Below are positions 36,590 to 46,329 of a stretch of DNA of 64,000 nucleotides, one piece after another; the stretch's first letter is position 1, and every line of letters begins with the position of its first letter. The notes under the pieces were generated by a model, which did no database searches, was not told the DNA's origin, and saw nothing but the letters and a program-made list of their open reading frames with translations. The position numbers were made by a program, and so were the translations under genes. The stretch lies in the NCBI GenBank assembly GCA_021777835.1, contig JAJYDC010000015.1, forward strand, positions 1 to 64,000, given 5' to 3'. Source of the DNA: Bacteroidota bacterium (lineage in GTDB: Bacteria > Bacteroidota > Ignavibacteria > Ignavibacteriales > Ignavibacteriaceae).

Positions 36590-37564
36590 CTGGAAAAAAA
36601 ATATATTATCAGTATAGATATGGGTGGGACGAAGATTTTAGCCGCTGCAATAAATTCTAAAGAGGGAATTATTGCAAGGGTTAAAATGCCTACTCCCGCC
36701 CATGCCAAACCCGGTGTCCTAATAAAAGCCTTAGCCGGCGTTGTTAATGAAACAATTGCTGAAGCCGGTCTAAAAGTATCAAATATTAAAGCAGTGGCTC
36801 TAGGAATACCTGGCTCACTTAATCCATATACCGGAAGGGTTGGTCTTGCTCCTAATCTAGGTCTAAAGAATTTCTTCATAAAGGATCAGTTAGAAAAATT
36901 AGTCAATATTCCTGTTTTAATTGAAAACGATGTTAACCTTGGAGCATTAGGGGTTAAGGAATTTGGAGTTGGAAAAAATAAAAAGAATATCCTTGTCGTT
37001 TTCGTAGGCACAGGCATTGGAGGGGCTCTCATATTCGATGGAAAAATCTACCGTGGCTCAAGTTTCGCAGCGGGGGAAATCGGTCATATTGTTGTCGATA
37101 AAAATGGTTTCAAGTGCGGCTGCGGAAATTACGGCTGCTTTGAAACCGTCGCTAGCAGACTTGCCATAGTTAGAAATATTCACTCGGACATAAAAGCAAA
37201 AAAGAAAACTATAATCACAAAAATTACCGGCAAAAATAAACCTATTAAGAGTAAAGCCCTCGCTGCAGCCGTAAAAGCTAATGATAAAGTAGTCGTGAAG
37301 CGGATTTCTGATGCTTGTGATGTTATCGGAACTACTCTGGCCAGTTTAACAAATTTATTAAACGTTGACGAAGTAGTCGTAGGTGGCGGATTGATTGAAG
37401 CTCTAGGTCAATTTATGACGCCTAAAATTAGAGCCTCATTTAAAGATAATATACTCGCCGAGACTGCAAAGGCAGCTAAATTAGTTCAAAGCAAGTTAGG
37501 CGATGATGCTGCATTGTATGGCGGCATTGTATTAACGGAAGAGTTTCTTGGTATTAAGGTCTAG
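36590..37564 (+). CDS. ROK-family sugar kinase (glucokinase-like), apparent CTG start
   Basis: The first ATG in frame (36620) falls inside the ATP phosphate loop and would give MGGTKILAA, lacking the preceding strand. Upstream the frame reads KKYIISIDMGGTK from CTG at 36590, four bases after AGGAGG, which restores the normal ROK N terminus. Other features: ALGIPGSLNPYTGRV, ENDVNLGALGVKEFG, GTGIGGALI, GEIGHIVVD and the zinc-type CGCGNYGCFE (residues about 175-184). Function: ATP-dependent phosphorylation of glucose or a related sugar. Its stop shares CTAG with the stop of the opposite ABC-F gene. Confidence 0.85.
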   Translation: MEKKYIISIDMGGTKILAAAINSKEGIIARVKMPTPAHAKPGVLIKALAGVVNETIAEAGLKVSNIKAVALGIPGSLNPYTGRVGLAPNLGLKNFFIKDQLEKLVNIPVLIENDVNLGALGVKEFGVGKNKKNILVVFVGTGIGGALIFDGKIYRGSSFAAGEIGHIVVDKNGFKCGCGNYGCFETVASRLAIVRNIHSDIKAKKKTIITKITGKNKPIKSKALAAAVKANDKVVVKRISDACDVIGTTLASLTNLLNVDEVVVGGGLIEALGQFMTPKIRASFKDNILAETAKAAKLVQSKLGDDAALYGGIVLTEEFLGIKV

Positions 37565-39510
37565 CTGAATTGCTTTTCTACTTCGAGCAATTCTTCTGAT
37601 GCCTTTTCCCATTCCTTTATTTTTTCGGCTAATTTCTTTTTAGTCTCTCCGAATTCGAATGTGGCTTCTCTTGCTCGTTGCGGATTACTGAAAACATCCT
37701 GAAGCGTCAATGAATGCTCTAGTTCTTTTTCTTTCTTTTCAAGAATCTCAATTTGATTCTCGAGGTCACTGACTTTTTTAATCAGATGCTTAGTTGCTGC
37801 GTATCTTTTCTGTCGCTGCTCGGCATCGCTTCTTTTCTGATCCTTCTTAGTAAAGTTCTCATTTGAATTATTCTTATTGCCGGAAAGCTCGGATTCTTTA
37901 TTAACCAATTGCTGCTTCTTTAATAAATAATATTCAATCCCGCCTTCAAATAACTTGACTTCTCCTTTCCTTATCTCTACAACTTTATTGACAATAGGTA
38001 CTAAGAAATCTACATCATGAGATACAAGGATTAATGAGCCGTTGAAATCTATTAAGGCCTTTTGCAATACCTGCTTCGAAGAAATGTCAAGATGGTTTGT
38101 CGGTTCATCAAGTATTATAAAGTTCGCTTTCGTAAGAAGTATCTTTGATAATGCAACCCTGCTCTTCTCTCCGCCTGAAAGAACCCCTACTTTCTTAAAA
38201 ACATCGTCGCCTGTAAATAGAAAAGAACCGAGCAGTGTTCTTAATTGTCCTATTGTTTTATCTTCTGCTATTCCGTCGACTGTCTCAATTATATCAATAT
38301 CCGGATTCAAATTATCAGCTACATCCTGTGCATAATAAGAAATTAATGTATTATGCCCTATTATCCTCTCTCCTTTGTCAAAATCAATTCTGCCTGATAT
38401 GATTTTAGCCAATGTAGTTTTACCTGCTCCGTTTGGTCCTACAAACGCTATCTTATCACCGCGGTTTACCTGAAAGTCTAAACCTAAGAAAATATCCTTT
38501 TCCCCGAAAGATTTATAAATCGACTTTAACTCTAAATTAACTTTCCCGCTCGACGGAGGTTCCGGAAATCTAATTGATATATTCTCTTTACTTTCAGGCA
38601 ATTCAATTAGCTCAATCTTATCAAGCTGCTTTATTCTGCTCTGTACTTGCTTTGATTTTGTAGCTTTATACCTGAATCGTTCTATAAATTTCTCTGTTTC
38701 CTTAATTTTCTTCTGCTGAAGTGTGAATTGATTGGCAAGTTGTATATCGCGGTCATCCTTGAATTTCAAATAAGCATCGTAGTCGCCGCTGAAGGTATAA
38801 AACTTACCCATAAATATTTCAAGCGTCTTAGTAGTCACTCTATTAATAAAATTCTTATCGTGCGAGACAGTCAGCAGTGCTCCTTTATAGCTTTTAAGGA
38901 AGCTTGTAAGCCATTCAAGGGAATCTAAGTCTAAGTGATTTGTAGGCTCATCCATTAACAAAAGGTCGTTCTGCGATATAAGAATTTTTGCTAGTTCAAT
39001 TCTCATCTGCCAGCCGCCTGAGAATTCATTTGTTAATTTCTCAAATTCATCTTCTTCGAAACCTAGCCCTATAAGAATTTTTTCAACCTTAGATGAAGCA
39101 CTGTATGAATCGAGTTCTTCAAGCCTTAAATGAACATTACCGAGCTGACTAATTAAGTCGTCCCTTGTTTCTTCATTCAAATTCTCACTTGCAAGTGCAT
39201 TGGTTATATAAGTTTCCTTTTCCTGCAGCATTATAATATCCGTCAAGGAACTCTTTGCTTCTTCGAGCAATGTCTTCCCTTGATGAACTACCATTTCCTG
39301 CGGCAGGTAACCGATACTGATTCCTTTTTGCTTTAGTATTTTCCCTGACTCGGGCTGTAGGAGTCCGCTAATTATCTTAAGTAATGAGGATTTACCCGTC
39401 CCGTTAGCTCCAACAAGTGAGATTTTATCTCCCGAATTAATCTTGTAATTAATATTCTGGAAAAGATATTTACCATTAAACTGAAGGGATACCCCGGAAA
39501 GATCTATCAT
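37561..39510 (-). CDS. ABC-F family ATPase (Uup/YdiF-like)
   Basis: A 649-residue soluble protein with two ABC domains: Walker A GANGTGKSSLL and GPNGAGKTTLA, signature motifs EFSGGWQMRIEL and LSGGEKSRVALSK, and Walker B LLMDEPTNHLDL and IILDEPTNHLDI. The linker between the domains is basic, and a coiled coil ends the protein (about 560-645: LENQIEILEKKEKELEH). Such proteins act on ribosomes (translation or antibiotic protection). It is convergent with the ROK gene, overlapping by 4 bp. Confidence 0.95.
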   Translation of the reverse strand: MIDLSGVSLQFNGKYLFQNINYKINSGDKISLVGANGTGKSSLLKIISGLLQPESGKILKQKGISIGYLPQEMVVHQGKTLLEEAKSSLTDIIMLQEKETYITNALASENLNEETRDDLISQLGNVHLRLEELDSYSASSKVEKILIGLGFEEDEFEKLTNEFSGGWQMRIELAKILISQNDLLLMDEPTNHLDLDSLEWLTSFLKSYKGALLTVSHDKNFINRVTTKTLEIFMGKFYTFSGDYDAYLKFKDDRDIQLANQFTLQQKKIKETEKFIERFRYKATKSKQVQSRIKQLDKIELIELPESKENISIRFPEPPSSGKVNLELKSIYKSFGEKDIFLGLDFQVNRGDKIAFVGPNGAGKTTLAKIISGRIDFDKGERIIGHNTLISYYAQDVADNLNPDIDIIETVDGIAEDKTIGQLRTLLGSFLFTGDDVFKKVGVLSGGEKSRVALSKILLTKANFIILDEPTNHLDISSKQVLQKALIDFNGSLILVSHDVDFLVPIVNKVVEIRKGEVKLFEGGIEYYLLKKQQLVNKESELSGNKNNSNENFTKKDQKRSDAEQRQKRYAATKHLIKKVSDLENQIEILEKKEKELEHSLTLQDVFSNPQRAREATFEFGETKKKLAEKIKEWEKASEELLEVEKQFS

Positions 39511-39556
39511 TAAAAATTTTGACCGATTTAAATATTATTGAATGAATGACTGAGTA

Positions 39557-41800
39557 TTATTTCCTTATTACCGCAACTTTTGATGTTGTTACATTGTTAC
39601 CTGATTGGTCAAATGCGACTATCAGATAAACACCGGTGTTTACTAGATTTCCGTTTGAGTCTGTACCGTCCCAGTAGGCAAGCCTTCCGCCTGGTGACAT
39701 AAAATCCTTAATCAATTTGCCGCTTATTGAAATAATCTTCAATTCTGAATTTTGTATCAAGCCGTCAATTGTTAATTTGTTGCTTCCGTCCGGCTTCAAT
39801 ACAAATGGACTTGGGTATACAAAAAGTTTAGTGAAGTTATCTACGGGCTTTACTGCCGAGGTCTGAAATGAGGTTAATCCTGCATCTGTTCCTACATATA
39901 CTGTACCTGTGTTTGGGTCAATCGCAAGGCTTATTATATTATCGGATAAAAGCGGACTGTTCTTGGAATCATATTCTGCTAGTAAACTTGTACCGTCTGA
40001 GTTGACTAAAAGTAAACCTTGATTAGTTCCAATCCATTTTTGATTAATCGGATCAACTGCAATACAATTTATAGTTTGAGTCCTTAAAGGAAAAACTGAT
40101 GTTATTATTAACGAGGATTTACCGCCGTTAAAAATACCTTCAGTATTTGATATAATATTTACGCCTATACTTGTTCCTACCCAGATGTCCCCTAATTTAT
40201 CTACTACTACAGAATTAATTGTATTGCTATTAAGACCATCATTGGTGGTTAGATATCCTGACACATCGTCATTTGTGTTATCGTATGTCTTATTTTCGTT
40301 AAAGTAATATAATCCCGGGTAACTTGGGTCGTATGATGAAAACCATTTGGTATCATACTGATCAATTGCAAGGTTAAAGTTTTGCTCGAAATAATGACCG
40401 AATGCTGCAGGAATGGCGTAGTGATACCAAACGCTGTCGGGAGTTAGCATAGCCAGATTCTTTTGATCTGTGCCTCCGTAGTTCAGTATCCATAAGTTAT
40501 TTCTGGAATCCATAGCAAATCCTGAAATTACTAGGAAGTTATTCGATGGGCCTTGAATACCATGCATTCCTGTAAGTGAAGGTGAGAAATATTGAAATTG
40601 GTTGTTTTTTTCTTTTACGAATCCTTGACCCCAATCTCCCAAATAAACTGCACTATCGGGCTCTGCATAAGCTACATGTAAATAATTATTCGGTAATATC
40701 GGAGTGTTGACTGTGTTATAATTTGTCCAAGATTCTCCATTATACTTATAGAACCCCTGACCGGTGCGGTCTCTTCCGCTTGCAGACCATAATGCGCCTG
40801 AATAGTCTACTGTTAAGCTTGGAAATTGATTTACCTGCGGACTGTTAGGAAACTTAAATAAACCTGGATTCTTTATGAGTACAATTCCATTAGCACTCGA
40901 TGCAACTATTCCTGTTGAATTAGAATATGCTAACTGATCTAAGGCTACTGTAGACGAATATCTACTAGACAAATTGCCGTTCGCATATACACTTATTGTG
41001 TTGTTTGATAATATATACAGTGAATCACCGACTGCAATAATATCGTTAACGTTAGAATTACTAAATGATGCCGCAAATGGCTGCCATGATGTTCCGTTGA
41101 ACTGGGATAAACCATTTGATGTGGCTGCTAATAAAGAACCGTTATATATTACAAGCTTATTAATTATGTTTGATGGTAAACCATTGCTTGTAGTATAAAC
41201 ATTCCATGATTCAGGCGCAGATAAGTTGGTAGCATTGCTTACCTGAATCGCAACTCCCGACGAAGTTGCAACATATATTAACCCGGCTTTAAGTAAACTG
41301 TTTACTTGTATGTTGGATGTAAAACTTCCAAATTTGAAAAATGTATCGTAAAAAACTAAATGAACCGGGTCTATCAATGAGATGCCGAAAGCTGTAGCTG
41401 CAAAAATTGTATCACCTGAAGCGCTTAATTGCGTTATTTGCTTTGAAGTATAATTTGAATTATAAATATCAAGTATTACATGAATGGAATTATCCGCAGG
41501 ATTATAAACACTTATTGAACCGTCATTGCTGCCAAACCAAACCTTGCCGTATTTATCTACCGTAACCGCTGAAAGTGATATCCCGAATAAACCGTCAGTC
41601 TTGTGCAAAGTCTTAAATGAATCTGCAGCTGCATTATATAAGAATGCACCCCCGGTAGTAGCTGCCCAAACTCCATTGCCGGATGCTTCTATTGATTGAA
41701 CGTTTTTCATGTCGGTATAATTGTGCCAGTTGAATACTTGTTGAGCATTACTATGCGCCGTAATTACTAGTATTAATAAGATGCCGAGAAGTTTTTTCAT
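39557..41800 (-). CDS. secreted beta-propeller protein with type IX-like C-terminal domain (PorZ-like)
   Basis: A 747-residue protein with a signal peptide (cleaved near AHSNAQ). It is built of propeller blades of the two-component-regulator type (VWAATTGGAFLYN, KVWFGSNDGSISVYN, DIWVGTSIGVNIIS, KWIGTNQGLLLVN, VYVGTDAGLTSF). The last 90 residues (KLFVYPSPF...DSNGNLVNTGVYLIVAF...) form the FlgD-like/Por-secretion domain common in type IX secreted proteins. The plan resembles PorZ, but the C-terminal domain is a general sorting domain, so the role stays open. It overlaps the next gene by 4 bp. Confidence 0.85.
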   Translation of the reverse strand: MKKLLGILLILVITAHSNAQQVFNWHNYTDMKNVQSIEASGNGVWAATTGGAFLYNAAADSFKTLHKTDGLFGISLSAVTVDKYGKVWFGSNDGSISVYNPADNSIHVILDIYNSNYTSKQITQLSASGDTIFAATAFGISLIDPVHLVFYDTFFKFGSFTSNIQVNSLLKAGLIYVATSSGVAIQVSNATNLSAPESWNVYTTSNGLPSNIINKLVIYNGSLLAATSNGLSQFNGTSWQPFAASFSNSNVNDIIAVGDSLYILSNNTISVYANGNLSSRYSSTVALDQLAYSNSTGIVASSANGIVLIKNPGLFKFPNSPQVNQFPSLTVDYSGALWSASGRDRTGQGFYKYNGESWTNYNTVNTPILPNNYLHVAYAEPDSAVYLGDWGQGFVKEKNNQFQYFSPSLTGMHGIQGPSNNFLVISGFAMDSRNNLWILNYGGTDQKNLAMLTPDSVWYHYAIPAAFGHYFEQNFNLAIDQYDTKWFSSYDPSYPGLYYFNENKTYDNTNDDVSGYLTTNDGLNSNTINSVVVDKLGDIWVGTSIGVNIISNTEGIFNGGKSSLIITSVFPLRTQTINCIAVDPINQKWIGTNQGLLLVNSDGTSLLAEYDSKNSPLLSDNIISLAIDPNTGTVYVGTDAGLTSFQTSAVKPVDNFTKLFVYPSPFVLKPDGSNKLTIDGLIQNSELKIISISGKLIKDFMSPGGRLAYWDGTDSNGNLVNTGVYLIVAFDQSGNNVTTSKVAVIRK

Positions 41801-43380
41801 TGTGATTCCTTAAACCTAATAAATTTTCCTTTTGAAAAAGTAAATAGTACCTTATTCTTCAACTCTGTCATTTCAATAGTAAGCCTGCTGCGATTTTCAT
41901 TCATAAAATTGTTAGATTCAAAATTAAGATTTTTCCCGTTATTAAAAAGTATAAAATAATTGTCTTCTATCTGAGACAGGACTAAGTTATTTCCCTGCAC
42001 GAAAGATGAGATACTGTCGCTAAGACTGGCTAAATAGCTTTTTGAGTAAAGATTTACAGTAACCGGCTTCTTAAATCCGCCATAAAAATTGAAAAGTTTA
42101 TCAAACCCAAGTTGAAATATCGGAATGTCGTCTACCTTTGCCGGCACCGTCAAAAAGTTTACTTCGCCGCTCTTTACTATTTCATCTCTACTCTTGTTTA
42201 TACAATCCTTAAGTAGCGAAACCGAAGATTCTGTATTAATAACCCAGCTTTTTTCTTTTAATGCAAGTGAACTTGAATATATTAATAAAATTGCTGCAGC
42301 TAAAATATAAGATAATTTGTAAGAGTTAAACTTTGACATAAAAACTAAGTACGATAGGAATGCAGCAAATCCAACCTCGGGCAGGTATAAATACCATCTT
42401 AAGAATAATCTGCTAGCCGGCGCTATCGTTAATACAATAAAGAGTATAAAAAATAAAAGAAGCAATTCTCTTTGTATCCTCTTAAAAAGAAAATAAATAA
42501 CAGGGATTGCAATTGGCAGTAATAATATCGCAGTCAGCAGTTTGTGTGAAAGAAAAAAATATTGTATCTCTCTAATGAAAAATGGGAATACCAGCAAACC
42601 TGAAAACAGAGAATAATTCTTGATTATATCTATTAGTGTCCCGGACGAATGAGCGTCCTTAGCTGTGAATACGTCATTATTAAAAATTATAATCCGAAGC
42701 AAAATAAATATTCCCATCAAAGCAACATAGGGAAGGGAAGTCAAAATGCTTTTGTAAATTTTCTTACTGTCATTAGTAAAGAAGTAAGTAATTAAGAATA
42801 TTATAAGCGGAAAGCTGAATGCCATTTCTTTAGACATCATGGATAAAAGGAAAAATAGTAAGGAAAGAAACCCGGGCTTTAATTTTTGTTTGATGAAACT
42901 TAATAATCCTGCTAAATAAAAGATCAGCATTAACCTGTCAAATAGATCCGTCTGCCAGAATATTACATAATCGTTCAGAGGAAAGGCAATGAAAAAAAGA
43001 GCTGCAAACATAGCAATTGCTCTTCTCTTATTATTATCGCTTAACAGATAGTATAAGAAATAATAAAGCAATATTCCCGCCGCTGCGTGAAGCAGAATAT
43101 TTAAAATCCTGTAATAAACATAGTCGTAATTAAAAACTAAGGTAGATAATCCCGAAACAAAATTACCGATCGGTCTGTAATAGTAACCGTCGTAATCTTT
43201 CTTATTGAATAAACCGAATAGCTCGCTAATATTAGCTGGCTGATTACGCTGGATAAATGAAATCTCATCATTAACAAAGGGAATTTTTATGGAAGGGGAG
43301 TAGAGTATTAATGTAAAAAAAAAGATAAGTATTATAGGAAAATATTTTTTTTCAAAAATATCTTTATATGAGAAATTCAT
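41797..43380 (-). CDS. polytopic membrane protein, glycosyltransferase-like (PMT/GT39-GT83 fold)
   Basis: A 527-residue protein with about 11-12 membrane helices. An early loop has FVNDEISFIQRN (acidic pair in the first periplasmic loop, as in GT-C enzymes), then YYRPIGNFVSGLSTLVFNYDYVYYRILNILLHAAAGILLY, which resembles TMTC/PMT-like dolichol-type mannosyltransferases. The C-terminal part is soluble. Its stop overlaps the propeller gene start, suggesting a shared surface role. Enzymatic activity is unproven. Confidence 0.65.
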   Translation of the reverse strand: MNFSYKDIFEKKYFPIILIFFFTLILYSPSIKIPFVNDEISFIQRNQPANISELFGLFNKKDYDGYYYRPIGNFVSGLSTLVFNYDYVYYRILNILLHAAAGILLYYFLYYLLSDNNKRRAIAMFAALFFIAFPLNDYVIFWQTDLFDRLMLIFYLAGLLSFIKQKLKPGFLSLLFFLLSMMSKEMAFSFPLIIFLITYFFTNDSKKIYKSILTSLPYVALMGIFILLRIIIFNNDVFTAKDAHSSGTLIDIIKNYSLFSGLLVFPFFIREIQYFFLSHKLLTAILLLPIAIPVIYFLFKRIQRELLLLFFILFIVLTIAPASRLFLRWYLYLPEVGFAAFLSYLVFMSKFNSYKLSYILAAAILLIYSSSLALKEKSWVINTESSVSLLKDCINKSRDEIVKSGEVNFLTVPAKVDDIPIFQLGFDKLFNFYGGFKKPVTVNLYSKSYLASLSDSISSFVQGNNLVLSQIEDNYFILFNNGKNLNFESNNFMNENRSRLTIEMTELKNKVLFTFSKGKFIRFKESQ

Positions 43381-43398
43381 AGAATATACAAATCAGTA

Positions 43399-43860
43399 TT
43401 AAAGTTTTCCCGCAAGATTTGACATCTCGATAGCTGTTATAGCTGCATCCCAACCTTTATTACCGGACTTTGTACCGGCTCTCTCTATTGCTTGCTCAAT
43501 ATTATCTGTCGTTAATACACCGAAGGAAACTGGTATATTATACTTCAAGGAAGTCTGTAATATCCCATTACTTGCCGCTCCTGCTACATAGTCAAAATGA
43601 GGCGTCGCACCTTTTATTACCGCTCCTAAACATATGATAGCATTATACTTTTTACTTTCTGCTAGCTTTGCAGCCGTAAAAGGTATCTCAAAAGCTCCCG
43701 GAACCTTTATTACTGTAATATTACTATCCAAGCATTCATGACGCTTTAAACAGTCAAGTGCGCCTTCTAATAATTTTTGACCTATAAATTCATTAAAACG
43801 GCTTAATACTATCGCATATTTGTTGCTGCCGCAAACTAAGTTGCCTTCGATTATATTCAT
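43399..43860 (-). CDS. ribH: 6,7-dimethyl-8-ribityllumazine synthase
   Basis: A 153-residue riboflavin enzyme. [19 protein letters not shown] at the N terminus, [42 protein letters not shown] and the C-terminal GNKGWDAA all match. No other riboflavin genes lie near. Confidence 0.96.
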   Translation of the reverse strand: MNIIEGNLVCGSNKYAIVLSRFNEFIGQKLLEGALDCLKRHECLDSNITVIKVPGAFEIPFTAAKLAESKKYNAIICLGAVIKGATPHFDYVAGAASNGILQTSLKYNIPVSFGVLTTDNIEQAIERAGTKSGNKGWDAAITAIEMSNLAGKL

Positions 43861-43889
43861 ATTCTTAATTTAATTTATTAACTAGAAAA

Positions 43890-44738
43890 TTATGCGCTGT
43901 CCTTTAATAACCTTTGTCTCATAGCTTCAACCACTGAAGCACTTGTGTAAAACTTTCCTAAATTATAATCATCTTCTCTTTTGCCGCCATGAAAATCTGA
44001 TCCGCCTGATTCTAGAAGATAATATTCATTGACAATACCCCGGTAGAATTTTACCTGCTGTGCGCTGTTTGATGGGTGTATAACTTCTATTCCGTCAACT
44101 CCGGCAGTAATTAATTCCTTTAATAGCGACTCCGGCATATATCCGGGATGAGCTATGAAGGATAAACCTCCTGCATCGCTTATAATCTTAAATGCGCTTT
44201 GGGGCGATAGATGAACTTTCTTTTCGTAAGCAGGGCAGCCGTTGCCTATATATTTATTGAAAGCTTCATAATATGAGGTAATTAGACCCTTCGCAAGCAT
44301 AGCCTGTGCTATGTGGGGTCTGCCAACTGCAGATATCTTTGATATTGCTAAAACATCTTCTATTGTAATATTAAATCCGAGCGAGTTCAAATTTTCAATA
44401 ATCCTTATTGCTCGCTTCATCCTCTCTTCTCTGAAGAATTGAAGGTATCTTTCAAGTTCTTCATTGAAAGGCTCAATAAAATAAGCAAGTATGTGTACTT
44501 CCTTATCCTCAACATCCGTGCTAATTTCGACACCGGGAATTATCTCTACTCCTATTTGTTTACCGTATTCGAATGCTTCAGTAAAACCAGCTAGATTATC
44601 ATGATCAGTAATGCTTAATACATCTATTCCTGAATCCTTTGCCTTCTTTACCAACTCTGTTGGAGTAAGTGCTCCGTCTGAATGCGAGGTGTGGGTATGT
44701 AAGTCAACTTTACCCATATAACTCTTTAAATTTTTCAT
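43890..44738 (-). CDS. PHP-domain phosphoesterase (RNase AM/YciV-like)
   Basis: A 282-residue protein with metal-binding motifs VDLHTHTSHSDG, ITDHDNLAG, IPGVEIST and SGGSDFHGG of the PHP family. This subgroup includes 3',5'-nucleotide phosphatases and 5'-3' exoribonuclease RNase AM. Starts at residue 1 (44738) or Met8 (44717, giving MGKVDLHTH) are both possible; the second reduces the overlap with the crp-like gene. Confidence 0.9.
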   Translation of the reverse strand: MKNLKSYMGKVDLHTHTSHSDGALTPTELVKKAKDSGIDVLSITDHDNLAGFTEAFEYGKQIGVEIIPGVEISTDVEDKEVHILAYFIEPFNEELERYLQFFREERMKRAIRIIENLNSLGFNITIEDVLAISKISAVGRPHIAQAMLAKGLITSYYEAFNKYIGNGCPAYEKKVHLSPQSAFKIISDAGGLSFIAHPGYMPESLLKELITAGVDGIEVIHPSNSAQQVKFYRGIVNEYYLLESGGSDFHGGKREDDYNLGKFYTSASVVEAMRQRLLKDSA

Positions 44739-45408
44739 AATTTACTATTTTCAACTTTGAACCGTCAAGTTCAACCATCCCTTTTTTCGCAAATGAATGA
44801 AGTGTACGAGAAATCGTTTCTCTTGATGTGCCGGCCATATTTGCTAAATCATGCTGAAATGGCAGCTTCTCAATTTCTACTGTACCTTGCTTAATTTTAC
44901 CTATATCATCAGCTAACTGAAGAATAACTGTTGCAACTTTACCTTCCGCATCCTTAAGTGATAAGGATTTTATCTTCATATCTGCCGAACGTAATCGTTG
45001 TGTTAATTCCTGTAAAAGTGCAATACTAATTTCAGGATGGATCTGAAGCAAATCTAAAAATTCACTTCTCTGAATTATAAATAATTCGGAATCTTCCATC
45101 GCAGTTACGTTTGCCGACCTTGCTAATCCATCTAATATCGCCATTTCGCCAAAGAAATCAGATTCACTTAAAATTGTCAATATAACTTCTTTGCCGTCAT
45201 CGCTTACTCGCGAAACTTTTAATTTACCATTTATAATTACAAACATTGCTGAACCGGTCTCATGCTCAAACAGAACGACTGAATCCCTAGTAAAAGATTT
45301 TCTCATTCCTAATTTTGATATTTGCTCTAATGTGCTGTCACTTAACTCAGAAAATATTGGAACATATTTCAAGAAATCGTTATTTTCTTCCATTTTTACC
45401 CTCTTCAA
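44710..45408 (-). CDS. Crp/Fnr-family transcription regulator
   Basis: A 232-residue protein with an N-terminal cyclic-nucleotide-binding-type domain (FEHETGSAMFVIINGKLKV, FFGEMAILDGLARSANV) and a C-terminal winged helix with HDLANMAGTSRETISRTLHSF. GEMA..DG..RSA resembles the CRP phosphate cassette, so a nucleotide ligand is possible; no Fe-S cysteines of FNR type are seen. Its target genes are unknown. It overlaps the PHP gene. Confidence 0.92.
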   Translation of the reverse strand: MKRVKMEENNDFLKYVPIFSELSDSTLEQISKLGMRKSFTRDSVVLFEHETGSAMFVIINGKLKVSRVSDDGKEVILTILSESDFFGEMAILDGLARSANVTAMEDSELFIIQRSEFLDLLQIHPEISIALLQELTQRLRSADMKIKSLSLKDAEGKVATVILQLADDIGKIKQGTVEIEKLPFQHDLANMAGTSRETISRTLHSFAKKGMVELDGSKLKIVNYEKFKELYG

Positions 45409-46329
45409 TTAATATTTGAACAAAAATATGTTTGATGTCTATTAAAGTCAACTTCTAGACTCATCAAGATTATTAGTATATTCTTTGATAAGAAAAATAA
45501 GTAAACGCACTAACTAATAATTATTCAATTATGTAAATTAAATAAAAACTAGATAGGAAGTTTGAATTATTTGTAATTTCATTCAAATAATTAATGTTTT
45601 TACCTATAATTCCTAATATTGAAACCAAAAATTTAATTCTTACCATGCTTAGACATATATACTAAGTAATTGTTCCAATTAGGACTTCCAACTATAAGAA
45701 TATAATATCTTAGCATTAACTTAATAGAAGTATCAGTAAATAATATAATATCAATTAAAGTATTGCATTTGGGTAGCGAAGGGAAGGCGCAGCCCAACTG
45801 CAGTTACCCCCGTCTAGATTTATTGTATAATCGTTTCTTACCTGGCGAATGGTTTTGTAACAAAATATCTTCCTTTATCTTATTTTTATTATATCTTAGT
45901 CCTTCTCAACTGTAAATATTCTCTCTTCAAGATTTAATGCTATTTTTATCTTGCCTGCTTCTTTTTGACTCATTAATTGAGTTATTAAATAAATAAACTA
46001 AATTCTAAATTTATATAGAATTATTGTATTATTATTCCTGCTTAATTTATGCAATATAAATTGAACAATTATTATTTTGCTTTTTAAAATCTATTTGGGG
46101 AAATTATGATAAGAGAAAGCCATACCTCAATTTCATCCAAGTAAAAATCCATAAGGAATAAGTGTGAATATTTGTCAATTCTATTTTCATATTTTATTCA
46201 GTCAAATACTTTACAAATCTTTTACAATTCTTTGACATAAGAATTTACAATTAGTACGTATTTAATTGTGGTATTTCTATTACTTATTAGTATCTAAAAT
46301 ATATTAAAAACAAACTTGGGGCATATATA
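45409..46329. other. long intergenic region between the Crp-like gene and the radical-SAM cassette
   Basis: About 920 bp of very AT-rich sequence without a long ORF. A small GC-rich island at 45771-45811 can fold (GGGTA with TACCC, inner GGG with CCC, palindrome AACTGCAGTT). TTTTGTAACAAAA occurs near 45852. A 12-codon ORF with TTGGGG before it lies at 46106-46144. No promoter is certain. Confidence 0.5.
45771..45811. other. GC-rich foldable island
   Basis: It stands out in an AT-rich gap: outer GGGTA/TACCC arms, inner GGG/CCC, and the 10-base palindrome AACTGCAGTT. I do not recognise it as a known riboswitch or attachment site. Confidence 0.35.

Noticed and set aside
45771-45811. GC-rich island as an integron attC site
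   Set aside because: GCCCAAC fits one half-site, but there is no matching GTTRRRY end and no integrase.
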